This document shows, piece after piece, positions 18,143 to 26,682 of a stretch of 63,041 nucleotides of DNA. Position 1 is the first letter of the stretch. The number at the start of each line of letters is the position of its first letter. Source of the stretch: Phycisphaerae bacterium (GTDB lineage Bacteria > Planctomycetota > Phycisphaerae > Sedimentisphaerales > SM23-30); contig JAEIOG010000017.1 of NCBI GenBank assembly GCA_016342495.1, forward strand, positions 1-63,041. The letters run 5' to 3'. The position numbers and the translations under genes were made by a program. The notes beneath the pieces were generated by a model. That model had not been told where the DNA came from and did not search any database. It saw only the letters and a program-made list of their open reading frames with translations.

Positions 18143-18910
18143 TTAAATCCTTTCCTGAATTTGGGAGATATTAAACTGGATATTGCCATCAATTACTTTA
18201 AGGTCTGCTCCGATCACTTTTATCTGGTTCATAGCCAGCCCCGCCCGTCGTGCCGCGGTAATCTTGGCATTTTCGATTGACCGGACCAGCTCATTACTCA
18301 TCATAACTGCTAAATGCTGGTTAGCTTTTAATGGAATATCATCTTTGATTGCTTCAAAAGCCGGCACATTATCTACCACCCGCAGCTTTGGCGAATAATT
18401 ATTCAGTATATCACTGGAAAACCTGGTATTAACGGTTGGCTTATTATTAACAATTTCTATTATACTGGTGATTTGCTTATTATTTTCCAGAACAACCAGC
18501 ATCATTTTTTCAGTACATAAAGCCTGGTAAGCATCAGAACTCGTCCCCCAGTTAATTCTCAGCATAGGAATTTGCAAACCATCCTTGTCGCCTGCAAAAT
18601 CACCTTTTATTTTAGTATCTGATTTTGGCATTGGTTCAGCTTCTGGCATTTTTTCTTGTTTTACTTGAGGTTTAGGCTTCTCTGGTATTATAGGCTGTTC
18701 AACATGTTCGGGAGTTGGCTCTGGCTGTGGTAATGGCTCAGGCGTTGGCTCTTCCATTGACTTAATATCTACATTAAGTATTTCCAGCTTTTCTGTAGCC
18801 TTACCTACGGTAGACTTTGGCTGGATATTTTCGATCTTTTGCTCGAATATCACCCAAAAATGAAATATAGCTGAGAATATTATTCCTGTTATTAATAATG
18901 TTTTTGACAT
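18143..18910 (-). CDS. TonB-like proline-rich periplasmic protein
   Basis: The 255-residue protein starts with an inner-membrane anchor (LLITGIIFSAIFHFWVIF). A Pro/Glu/Lys-rich extended segment follows at about 50-98 (EEPTPEPLPQPEPTPEH and EKPKPQVKQEKMPEAEP), the hallmark of TonB/TolA energy transducers that span the periplasm. The C-terminal 150 residues do not show a canonical TonB C-terminal domain: there is no YP motif, and the fold cannot be assigned. Its gene follows exbD by 15 bases. It probably couples the ExbB-ExbD motor to an unknown outer-membrane or periplasmic target. Confidence 0.75.
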   Translation of the reverse strand: MSKTLLITGIIFSAIFHFWVIFEQKIENIQPKSTVGKATEKLEILNVDIKSMEEPTPEPLPQPEPTPEHVEQPIIPEKPKPQVKQEKMPEAEPMPKSDTKIKGDFAGDKDGLQIPMLRINWGTSSDAYQALCTEKMMLVVLENNKQITSIIEIVNNKPTVNTRFSSDILNNYSPKLRVVDNVPAFEAIKDDIPLKANQHLAVMMSNELVRSIENAKITAARRAGLAMNQIKVIGADLKVIDGNIQFNISQIQERI

Positions 18911-18925
18911 TTTTTCAACTCCTGT

Positions 18926-19303
18926 CTAATCGCTATGTGCCTTTTGAGCCCCTAGCTTGGCAGCAATATTAGCATCACTGAAATATGACCAGACTTCCAT
19001 GACTTTCTGATGGCTAATTTCTTTGTCGCCTGCGATTAAGACGACACATTGTGCATTGCCAATATATTTTTTATAATCGACATTAAAACCAAGGCTGACA
19101 GGGCGGCTGTTGCTATTTGTGATTTCAAGGCCATCATTCTTTATAACTACAATGCACACATCGTCAGCGTTTATCTCCGAGATACCATTACTGCCAGAAA
19201 CTACCGGGGCCGCGTCAATAGCACTCAATCGAAAAGATTGACTCAGCATAACGATGGTGCTGCATAGTAATATAAATAAAATGTCAATGAAACTTTTAGT
19301 CAT
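18926..19303 (-). CDS. exbD: ExbD/TolR-family biopolymer transport protein
   Basis: The 125-residue protein has the ExbD plan: an N-terminal membrane helix containing the conserved Asp (MTKSFIDILFILLCSTIVML, Asp7) and a periplasmic domain (about 40-120, VCIVVIKNDGLEI, VVLIAGDKEISHQKVMEVW). In known ExbB-ExbD, TolQ-TolR and MotA-MotB complexes this Asp is the proton pathway residue. The gene overlaps exbB by eight bases and precedes the TonB-like gene, so the three likely form one motor. Confidence 0.85.
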   Translation of the reverse strand: MTKSFIDILFILLCSTIVMLSQSFRLSAIDAAPVVSGSNGISEINADDVCIVVIKNDGLEITNSNSRPVSLGFNVDYKKYIGNAQCVVLIAGDKEISHQKVMEVWSYFSDANIAAKLGAQKAHSD

Positions 19304-19667
19304 GATTATGTCCAGTCATCCAGCTGAGGATAAAATTCATTATGGTTGCGGTAATTGATATTGCCAGGCCGAATATAGTCGTAAAGCAAGCTGCACCTAA
19401 ACCCGATGCTGCCGATTCCGCCGTTATCTGGCCATCGCCCAGTCCAAAGCTTTGCACCACCCCGATAACTGTTCCCAACAAGCCTATGCTCGGCGGGATT
19501 TCCATAAAAAATGGTAAAACTTTTTTATGAATCCCGCTTTGCATATTAGCTTTGCGATTGAACATTATCGATCCAAAACGCTCAAACAGTACCGCACAGA
19601 GCAAAATCGAACATACAAGCAATGGCCACATCATAATTCCGCCAGTTTTGAAATATTCTAAAATCAT
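19296..19667 (-). CDS. exbB: Small ExbB/TolQ/MotA-family proton channel protein
   Basis: The 123-residue protein matches the ExbB core: an N-terminal helix (MMWPLLVCSILLCAVLFERF) with the typical ER pair, then PSIGLLGTVIGVVQSFGLG and AACFTTIFGLAISITATIMNF, which form the two pore helices. ExbB/TolQ proteins are usually about 220-240 residues; here the long cytoplasmic insertions are largely missing, so this is a minimal version. It forms the proton-motive-force-driven motor with the ExbD encoded next (eight-base overlap). It starts in an ATGA overlap with the preceding secreted coiled-coil protein gene. Confidence 0.85.
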   Translation of the reverse strand: MILEYFKTGGIMMWPLLVCSILLCAVLFERFGSIMFNRKANMQSGIHKKVLPFFMEIPPSIGLLGTVIGVVQSFGLGDGQITAESAASGLGAACFTTIFGLAISITATIMNFILSWMTGHNHD

Positions 19668-20134
19668 TTTTCGCTCCTGGTATTAGCAAGAAAAACATTA
19701 AAGTCAATCGCTGCCATCAGGTCTTTGGTTTGCTGGGCTAATTGCTGTTTAGTTCTTTCTCTGCCACGTTGAAAAGCATCGTTACCAGCAGGATCTTGAC
19801 TGTTCGTGGCCTTATCATCTTTTTTCTTTAGCTCAGGAATATCATAACCAAACCTGATAGACAATGTTTCCAGTCTTAGCTGCAGCAGGTCAAGTTTATC
19901 TTCAACAGAAACCTGTTTGGCATGAATACTCGTGGGTTTTTGCCCCTGTTTGACAGCTTCCAATGCCTGCTGATCCAGTTTTGTCAATTCATTAAACAAA
20001 TTTTTACGTTGAATCAACAGTTTTTGAAATTCAGCTTTATTTTTAATTTCTTCCTGGTCGATTTCAGCCATTAATATCGATGGCATCATTAATAATCCAA
20101 AAACAATCAATATGGTTTTCATTTTAGTTTTCAT
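19664..20134 (-). CDS. Secreted helical protein of the ExbBD gene set
   Basis: The 156-residue protein has a signal peptide (LIVFGLLMMPSILMAE) and a long, charged, probably coiled-coil body (NKAEFQKLLIQRKNLFNELTK, KLDLLQLRLETLS). The C-terminus has an RTKQQLAQQTKDLMAAI helix. No family is recognised. It ends in a 4-base ATGA overlap with exbB and begins 11 bases after another secreted coiled-coil protein gene. By position and shape it resembles the DUF3450-type coiled-coil partners of some TonB systems, though I see no sequence signature of that family. Confidence 0.7.
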   Translation of the reverse strand: MKTKMKTILIVFGLLMMPSILMAEIDQEEIKNKAEFQKLLIQRKNLFNELTKLDQQALEAVKQGQKPTSIHAKQVSVEDKLDLLQLRLETLSIRFGYDIPELKKKDDKATNSQDPAGNDAFQRGRERTKQQLAQQTKDLMAAIDFNVFLANTRSEK

Positions 20135-20145
20135 TGTATTGCTCC

Positions 20146-21174
20146 TTATTTATCTTCTTTTTTGTTAATATTATTAAGGCGTGCCTGTAGTTCATTATCC
20201 AGCACATCAACATTATCTTTTCCGTCGCTGAGATTGTCTTCGATAGTTTCGGCCTGGGCTTCCAGTTCGGTCATGGTTTCTTCCAGAACATTTTCGATCC
20301 CGCCGCTGAAGCCGGATAGTTGTTGCTGCAAGGCTACCATATTTTCAGAAAACGCATTCAGTCCCTGGCCGTTCTGGTCCAGACCTTTAACTACATTTAA
20401 TAATTCAGAAGCTCCTTCAACAGTAATAATCAAATCGTTGTATTCTTTCAAGTTGCTCGTGGTGGCTTCAAATTGTGCGAATAATACTTCCGTTTGCATC
20501 AATACCCGTTGATGAGTAAATGCAGTATTTTCCAGCACTTTCAAAACATTACCCCACAACTTTTGCTGATTAGGTGTCAATTGTTTCGATAGGGCATTGA
20601 TTTGGGCCAGTTGCCTGATTGTTTTGTAATGGGCGATTAGCCGTTTTTTCCGTGTAGGATCATTTTCATTTGCCAGGCGTTTAGCAATACCATCAAGTAC
20701 AGTTTCGCTGCGTTTATCTATCTTCTGTGCCGAACTGTTAGCTGATGCTTCGACCGCTTTTGCCAGTCTTGCCCTTACCTTGTCGATTTGATTGGTCAGG
20801 TATTCCTGGCCTTCCCACATTGGGTTTAGCACCTTTTCACGGCTGCCTAGAACCGCATCCATTGCTGTAGAGCATTTCTGTATAGCCTCTTTAGTTTGAC
20901 CTTGTTCGATTAACTGTTCAGCTTCGGCTACAGTTTTACTAAAAGCCTTCAAACTGGAGCCCATTTCTTCCTGTAATGGATTTACTGAAGATTCAATATT
21001 GATAACAACCTGTTCGAAATCATAGCCATCAAATTTCCCTTTTGTATTACTTACGGGCTGTGGCTTTACTTCTGTACTTGGCTGTGCTGGGTTTTTAACC
21101 TCCTGGGTTTGACCCAGGCAAAAATCACCGGCCAATGCAACAATTAATATTAATAGAATTTTTTGGGTTTTCAT
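20146..21174 (-). CDS. Secreted coiled-coil protein of the ExbBD gene set
   Basis: The 342-residue protein has a signal peptide (LLILIVALAGDFCLG) and a low-complexity Pro/Gln linker (about 25-45). The rest is almost entirely helical, with heptad-rich stretches (EEMGSSLKAFSKTVAEAEQL, ENVLEETMTELEAQAETIED) and an acidic end. No family is recognised. The start forms an ATGA overlap with the upstream lipoprotein gene. It could scaffold or sense within the periplasm as a partner of the ExbBD/TonB-like motor; this is inferred from gene order only. Confidence 0.7.
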   Translation of the reverse strand: MKTQKILLILIVALAGDFCLGQTQEVKNPAQPSTEVKPQPVSNTKGKFDGYDFEQVVINIESSVNPLQEEMGSSLKAFSKTVAEAEQLIEQGQTKEAIQKCSTAMDAVLGSREKVLNPMWEGQEYLTNQIDKVRARLAKAVEASANSSAQKIDKRSETVLDGIAKRLANENDPTRKKRLIAHYKTIRQLAQINALSKQLTPNQQKLWGNVLKVLENTAFTHQRVLMQTEVLFAQFEATTSNLKEYNDLIITVEGASELLNVVKGLDQNGQGLNAFSENMVALQQQLSGFSGGIENVLEETMTELEAQAETIEDNLSDGKDNVDVLDNELQARLNNINKKEDK

Positions 21175-21566
21175 TTTAATTCTCCTTCATTTTCTGGGAT
21201 CATTGGTACTTCGATTCCGGCTACGGCTTGAGATTTTTCTCTTATTTCCCGGTTCAGATAAGGGTCTCTTATCTGGGACCACTGTTTTTTAGCTTCAGCG
21301 ACATTGCCATCGTCCATTGCCTTGCCGCCTTCGACTAGTTTTTCCAGGCTTTGAACTTGTCGCTCCTGTTCATGATTTTGGGCGTTGGCTTTAGCATTAG
21401 CGATATGGGTATCAGCTGTAGCCCAGTCAGCAACTTTGATAGCATCAATGCTGGCTCGTAAATTAGTTTTATACAGGTCTGGTTTCTTGGATGCACAGCC
21501 CGTAAACATTGCTCCCATCATAATAAGCAGCATTATAATTGGGATTTTACAATTTTTGTTTTCCAT
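21171..21566 (-). CDS. Lipoprotein heading the ExbBD gene set
   Basis: The 131-residue protein has a lipoprotein signal with lipobox FTGC (MLLIMMGAMFTGCASKK). The mature part is a short helical repeat domain of TPR-like look (DWATADTHIANAKANAQNH, GKAMDDGNVAEAKKQWSQI). It is the first gene of the minus-strand set, preceded by an AT-rich 457-base divergent region, and overlaps the next gene by four bases. It may anchor the complex to a membrane; no specific family is recognised. Confidence 0.7.
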   Translation of the reverse strand: MENKNCKIPIIMLLIMMGAMFTGCASKKPDLYKTNLRASIDAIKVADWATADTHIANAKANAQNHEQERQVQSLEKLVEGGKAMDDGNVAEAKKQWSQIRDPYLNREIREKSQAVAGIEVPMIPENEGELK

Positions 21567-22023
21567 GATTAGTTCCTTTCAAAAATAAAATAGCATGTTC
21601 AGTTTAAGTCTATATCTTCAGATGCAAACAATCCCAAAACTTGCAGAATAATAAAAAATAATTATATATATAATGCTATGGACGCCATAAATGCTTTAAT
21701 GTCAATGTTTTAAGATGTGATTGCGTGGTTCTGGATAAAAACCAATTACTGCAAAAACAAGCTCTGTCAGCTTAAAAACCCACAAAACTATTGAAGTAAT
21801 CGTTAACTCTAGCCCAATCAGATCTGCAAAAATCCGCCTGATCCGTTAAAATCCGTGTGCTATTCTTATATTTTCCCCTGCCACTAAATAATCTCACTCA
21901 CCATGGCTAAAGTGTTACAGTTTTTTCGGTTTTTATTGCAAGAAATATTGTATAATGCGTCTAAAATATAAAATGCTACTATATTTTCTTATGCTAAATG
22001 TTATATAAATAAGGCAAAATAAT
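21567..22023. promoter_or_regulatory. Divergent intergenic region between the two envelope gene sets
   Basis: This 457-base, very AT-rich gap lies between the minus-strand ExbBD set and the plus-strand protease set, so promoters for both should lie here. A TATATATAAT run lies near 21660-21672 on the minus strand, and TATAAT at 21952-21957 on the plus strand; neither has a convincing -35 box. ATCCG occurs three times with 9-10-base spacing at 21832-21855. I see no gene. Confidence 0.45.
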
Positions 22024-24549
22024 ATGAAAAATATAATCTGGATTATAGTTTTACTAATCGGCCTTGGCTTTATCTTATCTGCTTTTTTGTTTGATGATGG
22101 CCCGCAAAGTCCCATTTCAAACCAGCCAATTAACTCCAATACCAATATCACCGAAAACATACCTCTTGAAACCAGAATTGTGGAAGTTGCCCCAGAAAAA
22201 AACCAATTCCCTGAAAGAATAATCACCGAATCTGTAAAAACTCCTGAAAAAATATTGCAGCCATTCAAACCTCGTATCGCCGTTTTGCCATTCCAATTAT
22301 TAGGTTTTGACAATTTCACCAATAAGGACCTCGACCAGATTGTAGCGGACGCGATGCTCAATGAAATAGATAGCGACAATTATGAACTATTTGAACGTTC
22401 GCAACTCAAAACTTTATTGGATGCCAAAGGCTTTGAACAATCTACCTTGGTAGATAATCTTGATGTTGCATGCCAGGCGGGCAAGTTGGCAAAAGTTAAA
22501 TATTTCGTTTTAGGTACATTGACTCAGGATTCCGGCCAATATCATATAAGTGCCAGAATTGTCGATTGTCAGGATACCCGGATAATCCAAAGGCAATGGC
22601 TGGAATTTGACTCCTATAGCCAATGGCGAGACAAAATACCAGAGCTCACCAATCTCTTAAATTTACGCAAAGGTAGTGCCATAACGCATTATGCTGAAGA
22701 TAAATTAATCGAATCGGATATTTTTACTGCGGTTAATCCATCACCAGATTTTAATATATCGCTGGCTACTGAACAGAATAAAAAGTTTTATCGTCAGGGC
22801 CAGTATATACGCTTTGTATTGTCTTGCCCGCGTGATTGTTATATTACCTTGATAACTGTCGATAACATGGGCAATGGCATCTTATTATTGCCTAATAAGT
22901 ACCAACCTTCGGCTTTTATTCGCCGCAATCAAAAGATTAATATCCCTTCCGATGATGCCGGTTTCAGATTCCCCATCCAGCCACCGCATGGCCAGACCCT
23001 GGTCAAAGCAATCGCAACATTAAAACCTTTGACATTATCAGGTATAACCGCGGCCTTAATCGAAAAGGATGGCTTTGTTGATATTTCTTCCGGTGTAAAA
23101 GCTATCGGTTTGGAAGGTATCCCCGCAGACCAACAGCATATTAATTCCTCCAGTTTACATGAAATACTAAGTCATAGCTCATGGGCCACCGCAGAGTTGA
23201 CCATTATCACCGCTGCCAGTGAAACCTCACAGTCTAATACTGGTCCAGTCAATAACACTATTACCCCTTTTACTATGAACCCAAACAATGATGCCAATGT
23301 CAATGAACAGATACTCCAGCGTTGGCAGGATATTACCCGCTCAACCCTAAGACCTCCGACCTTGAACTTACAAACCCCAACCAACCCTTTTATTAATAAT
23401 AAACCAACTGAACTGCTCATCGTTTATAAAGGTCAAAACCAGCTTAAAAAAATCAGTGGAAACACAAACATTAATACATTGTTGGCAAATCCAGAAATTG
23501 AAGCGGTAGCGCCGAACTTAAAAGTTTTCAGTTACAGTATGCCCCCAACAAAATTAATCGATGTCCAGTGGGCATTAAAAAATCAATTCAAACCCAACAA
23601 TGATATTGGCTGGGAAAAGGCGGTTGGCAAGGTCAATGCCAGCCAATTACCTTTAATCGGCGTTGTTGATAGCCAAATTGATATTAATGATCCAAGGCTT
23701 AAAAACGTAATTTGGCAAAACAGCCGCGAAATACCTTCCAATGGCATTGACGACGACAGGAATGGCTATATCGATGATGTCAATGGCTATAATTTCACCA
23801 ATGCCTCAGGCGTGGTATACCGCAATTCATCCAAATTTAGCCATGGTAGCTTTATCGCCTCGATCATTGCGGGTCAATTTACCAATAGCCCAGCTGATGT
23901 TGTGGGAGTGGTGCCCGAAGCCAGAATAATTTCCGCCGTCGCATTAAATAATGCAGATAACATCGACCCATGGAACAGTCAGGGACAGCTCGATAATGTC
24001 ATCAAAGCGATAGAATATACCGCCGATCAGGGTGCAAGGGTAATAAATCTGAGCTTCGGTGTTCAGGTGGATAAAGATCAATTACAACAGTTAAACAAGT
24101 TGCCCATTTGGGATCAGCTACAAGCCAAAGGCGTTATATTGGTATGTGCCGCGGGCAATTCCGATTTGGATAATGATGAATACCCGGTATTCCCGGCATC
24201 ATTGCCACGTGAAAATATTATTTCAGTGATGGCTACCGACCCTCAGGGCGGCCTAGGTAAATCCTATGACCCTATATCTAAATCATGGGAAAATTTCACC
24301 AATTATGGTGTTAAAAGTGTAGATATTGCCGCACCGGGCACATTAATTCTTGGAATATCCGGCCCCGGCCAGACCCAATTGATGTCAGGGACTTCTTATT
24401 CTGCAGCCATTGTCACAGGCGTAACTGCTGCGATCTGGTCCCAAAATCCCAACTGGCCATATAAACAGGTGATTGCCAAACTCCGCTCCAATGCCAATAA
24501 ATCCTTGCAAGCTTATTGTCGGGACGGTACGATATGTATTATGAATTAG
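22024..24549 (+). CDS. Membrane-anchored CsgG-like/DUF4384/subtilase fusion protein
   Basis: This 841-residue protein has an N-terminal membrane anchor (IIWIIVLLIGLGFILSAFLF). Residues about 84-190 resemble the CsgG/TolB-N/FlgO fold (RIAVLPFQLLG, VADAMLNEI, YFVLGTLTQDSGQYHISARI). Residues about 243-340 look like DUF4384 (FYRQGQYIRFVLSCPRDCYI, GILLLPNKYQ). A subtilisin-like S8 domain follows (about 540-830) with a complete active site: Asp549 (IGVVDSQID), His607 (FSHGSF), oxyanion Asn712 (AAGNSD) and Ser791 (SGTSYSAA). It is probably an active serine protease in the periplasm tethered to the inner membrane. It heads the plus-strand set with the caspase-FGE and LPP20/FlgT-like genes. Confidence 0.85.
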   Translation: MKNIIWIIVLLIGLGFILSAFLFDDGPQSPISNQPINSNTNITENIPLETRIVEVAPEKNQFPERIITESVKTPEKILQPFKPRIAVLPFQLLGFDNFTNKDLDQIVADAMLNEIDSDNYELFERSQLKTLLDAKGFEQSTLVDNLDVACQAGKLAKVKYFVLGTLTQDSGQYHISARIVDCQDTRIIQRQWLEFDSYSQWRDKIPELTNLLNLRKGSAITHYAEDKLIESDIFTAVNPSPDFNISLATEQNKKFYRQGQYIRFVLSCPRDCYITLITVDNMGNGILLLPNKYQPSAFIRRNQKINIPSDDAGFRFPIQPPHGQTLVKAIATLKPLTLSGITAALIEKDGFVDISSGVKAIGLEGIPADQQHINSSSLHEILSHSSWATAELTIITAASETSQSNTGPVNNTITPFTMNPNNDANVNEQILQRWQDITRSTLRPPTLNLQTPTNPFINNKPTELLIVYKGQNQLKKISGNTNINTLLANPEIEAVAPNLKVFSYSMPPTKLIDVQWALKNQFKPNNDIGWEKAVGKVNASQLPLIGVVDSQIDINDPRLKNVIWQNSREIPSNGIDDDRNGYIDDVNGYNFTNASGVVYRNSSKFSHGSFIASIIAGQFTNSPADVVGVVPEARIISAVALNNADNIDPWNSQGQLDNVIKAIEYTADQGARVINLSFGVQVDKDQLQQLNKLPIWDQLQAKGVILVCAAGNSDLDNDEYPVFPASLPRENIISVMATDPQGGLGKSYDPISKSWENFTNYGVKSVDIAAPGTLILGISGPGQTQLMSGTSYSAAIVTGVTAAIWSQNPNWPYKQVIAKLRSNANKSLQAYCRDGTICIMN

Positions 24550-24639
24550 TAGAATGGACTCTGCCCATGCTGATAAAATATCGTCGTAAAGCGAAACCTG
24601 TTTTTTACGGTTAGTTTGAATATGTATGAAAGATAATAA

Positions 24640-26574
24640 ATGGCTCATATGTTCAGAATTTTAATTGCAATATTTTTGGTAAGCAATCTCGCTTTGGCCG
24701 CTGATATCCCTTTATATCAAAAAGCCATCGGCGTCGAACCGCTACCTGAAAATAAGCTTAATACTGTCGTTTCAAAAGCCAGTATTAGCAGTGCCGCTTT
24801 GTTTGTTGGCGTTAATGATTTTACCGAAGATCAGGGTCTGGCAAGCCTGGATTGTGCAGTTAATGATGCCATTGCCCAGGCCCATGTTTTTGTTCGTGAG
24901 CTTAAACTTATACCAGCGAAAAACTGTATCATTTGCTTATCCGGCAAACCCTCCAATAATATCATTTCGATGCAGTTGGCTTTATTGAAAGCCGATGGCG
25001 CCGAAATAAAAATTGCCAGCAAAGCTAAAATTCTAAATTCCCTACAGGTCATAACCTCAATTCCTTCCAGCCAACAAGATATGGTTATTGTTTCATTTAG
25101 CACTCATGGCTTTGAAGACAGCAAAGGCGTTTATTTAATGCCTTCCGATGGCATACGCCGCTATCTCCATGAACAGGCCTTATACTCTGGTACCATTACC
25201 GATTCGGTCAATAAATCTAAGGCCAGAAAAAAACTGGTCATTCTTGATGCCTGCCGTGAACGTGTAAATAAAAATAAATCCGCAGGACTGGGCAATGCCA
25301 TGGGCGAAAATTTCAAACAGGCTTTCGCCAGCAGCACTGGCTTTGCGACTTTAATGAGCTGCTCAGTTGGCCAATACAGCTATGAAGATAAAATCAGTGG
25401 TTATGGCGTCTTTACCCGCCATTTACTCCAAGGGCTAAGGGGCCACGCCGCTGCTGACCAGCGTGGCTTTATCACTGTTGGAAAAATAAATGAATATGTC
25501 AGCGATGGCACCAGAAACTGGATATTACGTAATCGTCCCGATATTAAATACGATAAAATTCCCGCCCCCTGGCTTGGCGGTTCAGAGTTGGCCCGTAGTA
25601 TTCCTTTAGCTATCAGAGGCGATATCAAAGCTACCGATCTGGAAAAACTCCGGCAACAATACCAAAAACTTGAAATGCCAATACCCCCAAGCCTGAATAC
25701 TGAAATGTCTTATGCTCAGCAGGTCTTTGCCGCCATTAATGCTAATGATATAAACGAGCTGACCAGGCTCTCAAAATATCAGACTAATGATTTATGGGAT
25801 ATGATCTTATTATCTTATATAAAAGATACTTATCTAAAACCTGCTGAGATTATAGTCAATAATCCTGTCCAGCAATCTATTCGTCCCGGAACAATTAAAA
25901 CTAATAGTATAGGCATGAAACTTATCTGGATATCGCCAGGATCGTTTCTAATGGGTTCTGACGCCGGGAAAAATGATCAAAAGCCTGCACATAAGGTTGA
26001 GATTACCAAAGGTTTCTGGATGGGCCAGTTTGAAGTCACCCAAGATCAATATCAGCAGATAACCGGCAAAGTCCCAAGTTATTTCATCGGAATTAACAAA
26101 CCTGTCGAACAAGTAACTTATCAGGATGCTGTTGAATTTTGTCAAAAACTATCTATCAAAGAAGGTTTGAAATATCAACTGCCCACTGAAGCACAATGGG
26201 AATATGCCTGCCGTGCGGGAAATGAGGGTATGTATTGTTTTGGTTCAGATTCTAGCATGTTAAGTCAATATGGGTGGTATTATGTAAATAATATCAGGAA
26301 AACTCAAACTGTTGGTCAAAAAAAACCTAATTCCTGGAATCTTTATGACATGCATGGCAATGTTTGGGAATGGTGTAGCGATATGTATCAAGATTATTAC
26401 TACCAGCAAAGCCCCACTCAGGACCCTATAGGGCCATCCAATGGATACAGCCATGTGTTACGAGGGGGGAGTTGGCGAAGTACCGCCGAGCAATGCACCA
26501 GCAGTTGGCGCAATACTTATAACCTTCTTGATATCGATAGCTACTATGGATTTCGGGTAATTATTTCTGAGTGA
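24640..26574 (+). CDS. Secreted caspase-like (C14) protease fused to an FGE-sulfatase domain
   Basis: The 644-residue protein has a signal peptide (LIAIFLVSNLALAAD). A caspase-like domain follows (about 50-300), with the catalytic His156 in VSFSTHGFED and Cys205 in LVILDACRE, and SCSVGQYSYED near 240. A helical linker (330-410) leads to a formylglycine-generating-enzyme-like (SUMF1) domain (421-643: NSIGMKLIWISPGSFLMGS, GQFEVTQDQY, LPTEAQWEYACRAG, HGNVWEWCSD, RGGSWRS, YYGFRV). Caspase-FGE fusions are known in bacteria, usually as cytoplasmic conflict or signalling proteins; a secreted version beside a subtilase fusion is notable. The FGE part is probably a binding module. The start is ATG 24640, with ATG 24649 as alternative. 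Confidence 0.85.
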   Translation: MAHMFRILIAIFLVSNLALAADIPLYQKAIGVEPLPENKLNTVVSKASISSAALFVGVNDFTEDQGLASLDCAVNDAIAQAHVFVRELKLIPAKNCIICLSGKPSNNIISMQLALLKADGAEIKIASKAKILNSLQVITSIPSSQQDMVIVSFSTHGFEDSKGVYLMPSDGIRRYLHEQALYSGTITDSVNKSKARKKLVILDACRERVNKNKSAGLGNAMGENFKQAFASSTGFATLMSCSVGQYSYEDKISGYGVFTRHLLQGLRGHAAADQRGFITVGKINEYVSDGTRNWILRNRPDIKYDKIPAPWLGGSELARSIPLAIRGDIKATDLEKLRQQYQKLEMPIPPSLNTEMSYAQQVFAAINANDINELTRLSKYQTNDLWDMILLSYIKDTYLKPAEIIVNNPVQQSIRPGTIKTNSIGMKLIWISPGSFLMGSDAGKNDQKPAHKVEITKGFWMGQFEVTQDQYQQITGKVPSYFIGINKPVEQVTYQDAVEFCQKLSIKEGLKYQLPTEAQWEYACRAGNEGMYCFGSDSSMLSQYGWYYVNNIRKTQTVGQKKPNSWNLYDMHGNVWEWCSDMYQDYYYQQSPTQDPIGPSNGYSHVLRGGSWRSTAEQCTSSWRNTYNLLDIDSYYGFRVIISE

Positions 26575-26682
26575 TTTTTCCTCATTTTATATTTTTATTT
26601 TGCAAGATAAACCATTTTAAGCGTCTGACCATGTAGTAAAAGACTAAAAAACTAACAAATTTTTGAGCATGGAGATGACAAA

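Noticed and set aside
21832..21855. Three spaced ATCCG repeats as an operator
   Set aside because: They are too short and lie in low-complexity sequence; there is no symmetry or conservation information to support binding.
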